Of a stretch of DNA of 7,333 nucleotides, positions 1 to 6,623 are shown piece by piece. The notes under the pieces are model-generated. The model ran no database searches. It was not told the DNA's origin and saw nothing but the letters and a program-made list of their open reading frames with translations. This stretch comes from Gemmatimonadota bacterium (GTDB lineage Bacteria; Latescibacterota; UBA2968; UBA8231): contig VXZF01000717.1 in the NCBI GenBank assembly GCA_009845645.1, positions 1 to 7,333 on the forward strand, given 5' to 3'. The translations under genes were made by a program, and so were the position numbers. How positions within the stretch are numbered: the stretch's first letter is position 1; each line of letters starts with the position of its first letter.

Positions 1-1589
1 GGTATGCGCTGCGACGACAGCTCGCCTTGGGGCAGCAAGCCTGCCCCGAAAATATTAAACTCACTCAGTGCGGTCAGGATCCTCGCGGCGATGGGTTGGA
101 CGTTCCACTGGATTTTGAAAAAACGGCCAACGACGGGATCGAAGTTATTGCCCTCTGTGATCTTGCCGATCAAACCGCCTAGGGTTTCGGTCTGTCTGCG
201 ATCTACGGCGATGGACCACTTGAAGCTGCCATCGGGCTCTCTGCTGCCGTCCGAAACTTCTAGGGTATAGTTACCAAAAGTGTGGGCGTCGTTATCGATG
301 AATGTATAGGTCATCCTTTGCGCGTCGATCCAGAAAAACGATCCTAGATCTAAAGTCACCGTGCCGATGGGACTCAAATTGAATTTGGGATCTCTGTAGA
401 GGTCGAGAAAATGAGCGGAGTCCACATCGCTATCGAGGAGGATCGCTCCATTGCGGGGATCGGGCGAGCTTATGGTCCCGCCCCGTCGCAATATCCCGTG
501 GAAGATATCATCTCCTTCGATCCAGACATTGAGCTCGGCTAAGCGCGGGCGCTCGCGGATATAATAGCGGATGTCGCCGCGCCTTTCCTTTGCAAGGCGG
601 TCGAAATAGACTTGCTTCGACACTTGCAACTGGCCGCCGTCTGGCAGTTTTTTGTAGTAATCAACTGCGCCCGTATCGGCCGGGGCGAGTTGCTCGAATT
701 CCGCTTGCGTGATCTGGCGGCCTCGGTTCAGGTCGCTGCCTCTTATGACGACTTGGACAAAACGTCCAACCAGTGTCGCCATGTCTGTTGTCGGACCAGA
801 CTCCTCCGCCAAATCCCCAAATTGGATCTGTTCCGCCAGAAATTCATCCTGCTCGCCGCCCAATTCTCTGCGACCCGTGATGCCGCGCAGGTCCACCTCG
901 ACGCTGCGTTGGGTCTTATTGGGCTTGAGCGAGATCAGGACGGGGAAAAATTCGGGTGGAGCGTTTCCCGATTGGGCGGCAATAGGTTTGCGCCCATCCG
1001 ATACGAGGACATCGTACAACAAGAAGGGGTCGCCCAGATCTTCATCGACGAATTTTAGCTCGATTTTCTTGAGGAAAACCAGACGTCCCAGATCCACTGT
1101 AAACCACCAAAGGGCACCGATATCCACATCCGCCGGATCTACACCCGCCGGCAGCGGCGCTGGTTCCCAAAAGGTAGTGGGATCGCCGTCGAGGACATTG
1201 GCTACTCCGGCGGGGTTCGAACCTGCTTCCACGACGGCATCTCGCAGAGAGATTTCAGCGGCCTCCTTGCCCTGCAGGCGCTTGGGAATTTTGAATAGCG
1301 TGGGATCGCGCCGTGACGCTTCGATCTGGAAGCGCAGAAAATCGACAATGTCCTCAGTGGCGTCTGTATTGCGATTCCAGCGGCGCGGCCGTACTTCCCC
1401 CTGGGGGACAATTTCAAGAGTGCCTGCGGGAAAGTCCCAATCCTCCCAATGCCTCTGGGCGTTCACAACGACTTGGTTCGGTCGGGTGCGAAACTCGTTG
1501 GTGGTCTGGGCGCAGACCGAGGTCCAGCCGATGAGGAGCCACAGAGCGCTCGCGCCGATTGTAAAAATTCTAGGCGAGATTTTAGGCAT
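1..1589 (-). CDS. Secreted protein with two discoidin-like domains (partial, C-terminus off window)
   Basis: The frame is open from an ATG at 1589 to the left edge, 529 codons with no stop. An ORF search that requires a stop codon would miss it. GGGAG lies 8 bases upstream of the ATG. The signal peptide has a core at about 9-22 and likely cleavage after VCA27; C26 is not in a lipobox. Residues about 117-290 form a first discoidin-like module: NVLDGDPTTFWEP, then WWFTVDLGRLVFLKKIELKF, and VGRFVQVVI near its end. Residues 291-366 are a charged linker. Residues about 367-516 form a second module: RGGTI, TLDLGSFFWIDAQRM, GNYTLEVSDG, closing SEFNIFGAG. This second module lines up with the single one in the upstream gene, including the 13 residues starting at its last G (G517). 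The protein is therefore a paralog with an extra N-terminal domain. I expect a module starting with DLG, and a FlgD-like C-terminus, beyond the edge. Ligand and function are unknown. Confidence 0.85.
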   Translation of the reverse strand, partial: MPKISPRIFTIGASALWLLIGWTSVCAQTTNEFRTRPNQVVVNAQRHWEDWDFPAGTLEIVPQGEVRPRRWNRNTDATEDIVDFLRFQIEASRRDPTLFKIPKRLQGKEAAEISLRDAVVEAGSNPAGVANVLDGDPTTFWEPAPLPAGVDPADVDIGALWWFTVDLGRLVFLKKIELKFVDEDLGDPFLLYDVLVSDGRKPIAAQSGNAPPEFFPVLISLKPNKTQRSVEVDLRGITGRRELGGEQDEFLAEQIQFGDLAEESGPTTDMATLVGRFVQVVIRGSDLNRGRQITQAEFEQLAPADTGAVDYYKKLPDGGQLQVSKQVYFDRLAKERRGDIRYYIRERPRLAELNVWIEGDDIFHGILRRGGTISSPDPRNGAILLDSDVDSAHFLDLYRDPKFNLSPIGTVTLDLGSFFWIDAQRMTYTFIDNDAHTFGNYTLEVSDGSREPDGSFKWSIAVDRRQTETLGGLIGKITEGNNFDPVVGRFFKIQWNVQPIAARILTALSEFNIFGAGLLPQGELSSQRI

Positions 1590-1597
1590 AGCAAGCA

Positions 1598-1602
1598 CTC
1601 CC
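1598..1602 (-). promoter_or_regulatory. Ribosome binding site of the left-edge gene
   Basis: GGGAG on the minus strand lies 8 bases before the ATG at 1589. Its first base is also the last paired base of the stem-loop just upstream, so folding could slightly affect access of ribosomes to it. Confidence 0.65.
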
Positions 1603-1619
1603 GGTGCCAACTCGCACCG
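1602..1619 (-). other. Intercistronic stem-loop between the two discoidin-like genes
   Basis: The minus strand reads CGGTGC, a 6-base loop GAGTTG, then GCACCG: a perfect 6-bp inverted repeat. It begins on the base right after the TAG of the 668-aa gene and ends against the Shine-Dalgarno of the next gene. No T-run follows, so it is not an intrinsic terminator. It could protect mRNA ends or tune translation of the next gene, or it could be chance. Confidence 0.55.
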
Positions 1620-3626
1620 CTAATACGCCACTGCTACGGAGCGAAACGCCGTGTCCGTAGCGCGGTCCGCGTCGACAGATAGACGGAGGATATAGAGGCC
1701 CGGCGGCAGCACCTGACCATCGCCATCGGTGCCGGGCCACGAGAAATGAATCCGGCCGCTGGTTATCTGGGTTTGCTGCAATACTCCGATGCGCGTTCCT
1801 GTCAGCCCGTAGAGTTCGAGCCAAGCGATGCCAGCGCCGGCGTTATCGACGTTGATGAGGTCGTACTCGATCAGCAACTCGTCATTGGCCCGATCTCCAT
1901 TTGGCGTTACCACCCGAGAAGACAGGTCGAAGCGCCCTATGGACTGCTTTCTCGTTTGTTGCAGAGCCACACTGAGCTTGTTGTTATCCACCAGATCGTC
2001 GGCATTGCCCGGCGTCACTGGTTGGCGCACTTCGTAGGGCCGTTCGCTGTCCCAGACTGCGCCGGGAAATACCGTGCCAAAACGGAACACCTCTGCCTCG
2101 AAAACGACTTCGATCAACTCCCCCGAATGGTCGTCGCCGATGCGGGGAATCTGCACTTCTAGGCCGGTGGCGTCCACCCGCAGGGCCGTCCACTCCACTT
2201 CGGTGCCGCTGATGTACACGGATTCGATCCGCGGCTCGATGGGCGTGCGGATTTCAATAGTGTCGAAACCCGACTCCCCCAGTTGGACCTCTGGCAATAC
2301 CTTGTAAATAAACCGCGTCGGCTCGCCAGCGCCGACGACAGCGGGTGCTATCTCGGCCACGACTCCCGCTGCCATGGGCGGTTGCGTAACGGCGAATTGG
2401 AGATAGTCGAGCCGGCTGTTTTCCCCTCCTGGCGGCGAGTGGAAATCGGCCTTGAACTGGAGGAACTGACGGGGTTTGAGGCGGCTCATCTCAGCGCCGC
2501 CATCCGCAAAGGAAAAAAAAGGTGGCCACAGTTCCCAATTCTGTTCGTCGGGGGTTATGCCCGCCTTCTCTCCCCCTTCCAACCTGGCGTAGGTGGTGCG
2601 ACTGAGGGGTTGGCCATTGGCAGCGAAACGAGACCTTTCATCCCCTCTGAAGGTAAAACGCCAGTACGTATTGGGATCGGACGTGTCGCCACCGCGGGCA
2701 GTTAGGTCGATGCGCCCTGTCGGTGATTGGTTGCCGGACCAGGTCAATTCTCCCAGCACGGCCGGGCCGCCCAAATCGATAACACTCGAAATGTAGCTGG
2801 CAAAGGGAGCCGACCCCGTGCCAAAAATCTGGAACTCGGCGATTTCCCATTTGCCCTGAGGAGACTCGAACATGAGGATTTGCACGGGCTCGGGAGGCAA
2901 TTGAAAGTCCAGGACTGCGTCTGTGTTCTCTAGGCGCTCGACAACGACATTCCAGTCGACGAAGGCCTTGCCGCGCCAAGTCAACTTGATCTCCCGCTCT
3001 CCGTCTTTGAGCGCATCCCCGTCGTTTGTACCCAACCGGAAGGAGCGCGGGAAAAAGGTATCGCCCCGCCTAGGAGTGCCAAAAAATCGAACTCGGTCAA
3101 TGATAAACGCCCCGCCCAAATCGAATTTGAAATACCTGCATTGCGCAATGGGATCGCCCCCGAGGGCATCCATGATGCCGCTTCTCCCCGGGGTGCCATT
3201 AGCACAGCGCAGACTGCCTCCTATATCCCCTGAAAAGGCCGTGGTTTCGTCGTCGTCAAAGAGGAAATCTAGCTGCGCCTCGTCTTTCCAGCCGTAACCG
3301 TCGTTGATCTTGATGGACCCTCCTCGCTCGCGGATCAGCGGCGTGAGATTGACCTCTTTATCCAGAGTCTGGGGCCGAATATGACTCGGTTCTAGGTCGA
3401 GCAGGTTGACGCTGCCAAAATCGTCATCCTGGAAAGACATCCAAGAGCGCTGCTCGAATTGGAAAGATTCGGGTGGAACGCCGAAATCGGCTGCCTCGGG
3501 CGCGGGCAGATCTTCGCCGCCGATCCGGTAAACCGTCAATGCCCCGCTGTCTTGGTGCCCCCAAAGGGCGAGACAGAATCCAAAACACAGCAGAGACGCC
3601 AGGCGGCCGATTTGGAGCAATGGCAT
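1620..3626 (-). CDS. Secreted discoidin-like protein with FlgD-Ig/T9SS-like C-terminal domain, 668 aa
   Basis: The ATG at 3626 follows a good ribosome site and begins a signal peptide: core about 9-22, cleavage likely after SGA29. The two cysteines in it (14, 18) do not fit a lipobox, so it is not an obvious lipoprotein. Residues about 100-271 resemble an F5/8 type C (discoidin-like) beta-sandwich, with FDLGGAFIIDRVRFFG and a closing AEFQIFGTG. C141 and C163 could form a disulfide. Residues 272-415 start with SSVIDLGGPA and look like a second beta-rich module. Residues 420-560 look like one or more Ig-like modules. Residues about 572-668 resemble a FlgD-Ig domain, with VTPNGDRANDELLIEYDL near its start and LPPGLYILRLSVDAD near the end. 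Such domains cap many secreted proteins in FCB bacteria and can act as T9SS signals. I infer an exported surface or adhesive protein; no enzyme motif is visible. The ligand is unknown. The stop is TAG. Confidence 0.85.
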   Translation of the reverse strand: MPLLQIGRLASLLCFGFCLALWGHQDSGALTVYRIGGEDLPAPEAADFGVPPESFQFEQRSWMSFQDDDFGSVNLLDLEPSHIRPQTLDKEVNLTPLIRERGGSIKINDGYGWKDEAQLDFLFDDDETTAFSGDIGGSLRCANGTPGRSGIMDALGGDPIAQCRYFKFDLGGAFIIDRVRFFGTPRRGDTFFPRSFRLGTNDGDALKDGEREIKLTWRGKAFVDWNVVVERLENTDAVLDFQLPPEPVQILMFESPQGKWEIAEFQIFGTGSAPFASYISSVIDLGGPAVLGELTWSGNQSPTGRIDLTARGGDTSDPNTYWRFTFRGDERSRFAANGQPLSRTTYARLEGGEKAGITPDEQNWELWPPFFSFADGGAEMSRLKPRQFLQFKADFHSPPGGENSRLDYLQFAVTQPPMAAGVVAEIAPAVVGAGEPTRFIYKVLPEVQLGESGFDTIEIRTPIEPRIESVYISGTEVEWTALRVDATGLEVQIPRIGDDHSGELIEVVFEAEVFRFGTVFPGAVWDSERPYEVRQPVTPGNADDLVDNNKLSVALQQTRKQSIGRFDLSSRVVTPNGDRANDELLIEYDLINVDNAGAGIAWLELYGLTGTRIGVLQQTQITSGRIHFSWPGTDGDGQVLPPGLYILRLSVDADRATDTAFRSVAVAY

Positions 3627-3693
3627 TATTCGTTCCTCTTTTTCAGGGGTGCTGCGCTATATTTGCATGATAATATACAAAGTACCGGTCAAC
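3627..3693 (-). other. 67-base AT-rich gap between the barrel and discoidin genes
   Basis: This is the only gap longer than 30 bases in the window. It holds an AT-rich core (about 3658-3684), far richer in A and T than the coding regions around it. Within it TTTGTAT and ATGCAAA can pair weakly around a 6-base loop (3662-3681), with one G-U pair. I found no hexamer pair with normal spacing that would make a convincing sigma-70 promoter: TTGACC at 3692-3687 is too close to TATTAT at 3675-3670. It could still hold an internal promoter of another type or an RNA processing site. Confidence 0.35.
3634..3639 (-). promoter_or_regulatory. Ribosome binding site of the 668-aa gene
   Basis: Read on the minus strand, AGAGGA is followed by 7 bases and then the ATG at 3626. 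This is close to the ideal Shine-Dalgarno placement and supports this start, which also gives a proper signal peptide. Confidence 0.75.
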
Positions 3694-6621
3694 TCAGTGC
3701 AGACCTACCAGGACGGAGGCGAAGAACAGACCCGAGGCCTTCTGCTGGCGTTTGCCGCCGACCCTTTCTAGGGATCGCCGATCGTAGCGCATGCCCACCT
3801 CCGTGGTCAATTTGTAGCCCAAATAGGTAGTTGGATTCGTGAGTTGGAGCGCCAGCACTGTGCCGCGAAAATCGCCGCTGAGCTGGCCGACTTGCAGATT
3901 TTCTTCCGAGTCTAAGACCTCGTAGAAGAACCGCTGTTCCAAACCGCCTTCGATCTTGGTCGTGCGCAGTACGCGAAAGTGGATCTGCAAAAAGAAAAGC
4001 GCGTCCCAAGTGCGGCGTTTGTCCAGCGTCCGGTCGAAGGGGGTCTGGCTGAGAAACTCGCTTTTCGCTTTGGGAGAGATGGTCAAACCCCGCCACAAAT
4101 ACTGGTATTCCGCCTTGTCGATTAAGCCCAAAAATCCCGAGGACCGGCGACCGTTGCGGCCTTGTGGGTAGATAGCGGCGGGTTCGCCGCTGGTGCCCAC
4201 CTGACTGCCTCCGTCATCGACGAGTTCATCTAAGAGGAAATCCACGCCTGTATTGCGCTGCCGCCAAGTTTCCCACTTGAACCGGTGAAAGGTACTCCAC
4301 TGGTTTGGACTGGCGTATTTCCAGTCCACATAGAAGGTGTTGATCCACGTATCTGCGGCCGCTAGGCGATCTGGAACGTGGACATGGCGCCCACTGTCGA
4401 TTCCCGGATCGCCAAATTCGGGCGTGGATACGATCCACTGCGACAAGGGGTCGGGAATATCGTCTTTGGCCAATCTCAACATATCGAAGAGGCGCAGGCG
4501 ACCCTTGCCCGGCAAATCCTCGACCACGGTTAGGAGACCATAGGTCGTCAGATTCTCCTCGCCCGTCTCGCGTTTTTCCTGCCGCAGTTGTCCGAGAGTC
4601 AGCTTGGCTTGCGGACTGAGGTGGAGGCTACCGTAGGCATTGTAGCCCCAGTGATCTTTTTTGTACGGGTAATCGGGTAAATCGTCGTTCTCGAAGCGAT
4701 CGACCCAATTGTTGTTGTTCAGATCCATACCAAAGAGAAACTCGGGCCGGTCGGAGTGGTAGCGCAAAAACGGTTCGTCGTAATCGGGCAGCAGATTGCG
4801 GCGAATGGAATTGTGGTTCTGGTTGAAGTCGGAGATGAAATCTCCGTTTTCGTCATAACCCGGGAAGACTTCTGGGTCGGCGACGCCGGTCTGGTCGATG
4901 TTAAAATCGCCTACTTGTGGCGGCACCAGACTACCCTGATTGAGGCGCTTTTGATCGGGTTGGCGATCTTGGTCGTCGTTGTCTTCGACAAAATCGTATA
5001 AAAGCTCGGTGGCTTCGGGTGCGTAGTTGGCAATTCCAGATGGGGACACCGGACGAACGCTGGTGGAATAGGAGTCGTCCATGCCAAAGCCTTCCAAGAA
5101 TGCCGACCAAGGGTAGCTTTGCCAAGAGAGATTAGCCAGCCAGCCCAGCGACCTTTTGTCACCGGCAATGCCCGCAATTGCGCGGTGATGCTTTTTGCGC
5201 CGATTCGGGTATTTTCGATAGTTGGAATTGATATTTACTTCCCCGTAGAAATCGAAACCGCGCATATTGCGCCATTCGGCGCTGAGGCCGTACAGCAGAT
5301 TGGCCGTGGGCAGGCCATAGTCGAAAACCACCTGACGGCTGTTGGTTTCATTCTTGATGTTGCCTTCGGCTCTGGTGACCGGCAGGAATTGGGGTACGCC
5401 AAAGCGGTTGGTCTGCCGATCCGAGCTCATTTCCACGCGGTAGTCGTTGGCCAATACTAGGCGAAAGCGCACATTTTCGATCGCTTGGATTACATCTTGG
5501 GCCTCTGCCAGACTCAGATTCAGTCGCTGTTGCAGCAATAGTCGCAAGGAGCCGTCTTCGCTCTCGCCCTCCGCAGGAGCGAAGACGTAATGCAGCACAA
5601 TGCTCTCGGCCCCGTCGGCCACGAGCAGACCGTTTCGCACCGAACCGCCCTGAATGTGGGTAGCGTCGAAGCCAAAGGAACTGCCGACAATGAGGGTATC
5701 CCGCTCCACTAATACCGTTGGGTCGGCAGGGGAAGGACGTTTGAGCTTGGTTTTTATCTCGATGTCCCTGTCGATGAGGATGGCTCCTGCCTCGCCGTCT
5801 TCTGGCGAGTCATCGCTGAGCCGCACTAGGACTGAGCGCAGTGCGTCCTCGAGCTGGCCGGTAGATAGCTCGCCCTTGAAGGGGTTGCCGGTGAAACTTT
5901 CCCGACTGCCATTAGAAGTGTGGGAATTGACCAGATTCAGCCCTATGGTCAAGCCCTTGAACAGATCCACTTCGGTGCGGCCCGCTACCAGATTGGTGGA
6001 GTTGACTCTGGGATCAACCAGCCCCACGGTCTCTAGCAGCACCGGTCCCGAGATGCGGGAAAAGAGTCCTGTGAGGCGCAGGCGATTAGTCGCCAAGTTA
6101 GCCATGACCCCATTGAAGCCGGCCTTTTTGAACGTCATCGGCGTCAGGGTAGTGTTGAGTTCATCGCCGACGAGGATGGAGAAGCTGTAATCTCCCTTGC
6201 TGTCAACGGCCAGCAATTGCCTGTTGAACCATCGCACGTACTGGCTCGCCTTGAATATCTGAGAGCTTTCGGCGATGCGCGGCTGCACCTGACGCCAGTC
6301 GTAAATGAGCCAGCCGCGCGTGATCAAGCTGCCAAAGCCATCGTAGAACAGGTCTCCTTCCAAGGTGGGACTGACGTAGCGCAGAAAGTGATCTCGGGCG
6401 TAGTTGGTGTATTCCCATTGGTGGTGGTTTTCGGAGAATAAACTGGCTGGTAAATACCAGCGCTGTACTGTGGGCTGTAGGGCTTCGGTATAAATTGGCA
6501 CGCCACGGGTGGAATAGACGACGTGGTCGCCGACTCGTTCGCCTAGCCGATAGCCGTACTCCGACTGGGCAGAGGTGGCACCGGCCAGTCCTACCCAGAG
6601 GATCCAGGCGCGCGAATTCAT
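3694..6621 (-). CDS. Exported outer-membrane barrel-like protein with calcium-loop-like motifs, 975 aa
   Basis: Function is not recognised. The ATG at 6621 begins a clear signal peptide: MNSR, a hydrophobic core at about 5-15, then TSA before Q19, which fits signal peptidase I. Residues 30-250 are strand-rich and aromatic. Residues about 255-300 are acidic and likely exposed. Residues about 310-405 look like a beta-sandwich insert, ending in ANDYRVEMSSD. Residues 440-520 return to strand-like sequence, with a basic patch at 469-480. Two loops follow EF-hand spacing: D590, N592, D594, D598, then D633, N635, N637, D641, E644. Residues about 655-975 are amphipathic strands shared with the upstream gene. 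There is no TonB box, plug, lipobox or catalytic motif. I infer an outer-membrane barrel with surface and inserted domains. A large extracellular beta-protein that is not a barrel is the main alternative. It ends in TGA, 67 bases before the next gene, and probably works with the discoidin-like proteins encoded there. Confidence 0.85.
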   Translation of the reverse strand: MNSRAWILWVGLAGATSAQSEYGYRLGERVGDHVVYSTRGVPIYTEALQPTVQRWYLPASLFSENHHQWEYTNYARDHFLRYVSPTLEGDLFYDGFGSLITRGWLIYDWRQVQPRIAESSQIFKASQYVRWFNRQLLAVDSKGDYSFSILVGDELNTTLTPMTFKKAGFNGVMANLATNRLRLTGLFSRISGPVLLETVGLVDPRVNSTNLVAGRTEVDLFKGLTIGLNLVNSHTSNGSRESFTGNPFKGELSTGQLEDALRSVLVRLSDDSPEDGEAGAILIDRDIEIKTKLKRPSPADPTVLVERDTLIVGSSFGFDATHIQGGSVRNGLLVADGAESIVLHYVFAPAEGESEDGSLRLLLQQRLNLSLAEAQDVIQAIENVRFRLVLANDYRVEMSSDRQTNRFGVPQFLPVTRAEGNIKNETNSRQVVFDYGLPTANLLYGLSAEWRNMRGFDFYGEVNINSNYRKYPNRRKKHHRAIAGIAGDKRSLGWLANLSWQSYPWSAFLEGFGMDDSYSTSVRPVSPSGIANYAPEATELLYDFVEDNDDQDRQPDQKRLNQGSLVPPQVGDFNIDQTGVADPEVFPGYDENGDFISDFNQNHNSIRRNLLPDYDEPFLRYHSDRPEFLFGMDLNNNNWVDRFENDDLPDYPYKKDHWGYNAYGSLHLSPQAKLTLGQLRQEKRETGEENLTTYGLLTVVEDLPGKGRLRLFDMLRLAKDDIPDPLSQWIVSTPEFGDPGIDSGRHVHVPDRLAAADTWINTFYVDWKYASPNQWSTFHRFKWETWRQRNTGVDFLLDELVDDGGSQVGTSGEPAAIYPQGRNGRRSSGFLGLIDKAEYQYLWRGLTISPKAKSEFLSQTPFDRTLDKRRTWDALFFLQIHFRVLRTTKIEGGLEQRFFYEVLDSEENLQVGQLSGDFRGTVLALQLTNPTTYLGYKLTTEVGMRYDRRSLERVGGKRQQKASGLFFASVLVGLH

Positions 6622-6623
6622 CT

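Noticed and set aside
1602..1619. Stem-loop as an intrinsic terminator
   Set aside because: No T-run follows the stem on the minus strand, and a coding gene with a good ribosome site starts right after.
709..1623. A 304-codon plus-strand open frame
   Set aside because: It lies wholly antisense to the left-edge gene, its product is rich in S, R and P without domain features, and no clear ribosome site was seen. The opposite strand has a signal peptide and recognisable modules.
3567..3626. Lipoprotein signal in the 668-aa protein, from its cysteines 14 and 18
   Set aside because: The residues before each cysteine are L and F, which do not fit a lipobox. A signal peptidase I site after A29 fits better.
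3658..3665. TATATTTG on the plus strand, matching the Bacteroidota -7 box TAnnTTTG
   Set aside because: No plausible plus-strand gene follows it, and a match this short is expected by chance in an AT-rich gap.
4690..4854. The two acidic loops as a dockerin domain
   Set aside because: Dockerin repeats are about 22 residues each with closely spaced loops. Here the loops are 43 residues apart and sit inside a larger protein.
5654..6190. A 178-codon plus-strand open frame
   Set aside because: It is antisense to the 975-aa gene, with serine/arginine-rich low-complexity content typical of a shadow frame.
3694..6621. 975-aa protein as a TonB-dependent receptor (SusC-like)
   Set aside because: No TonB box or plug-like region is visible after the signal peptide.
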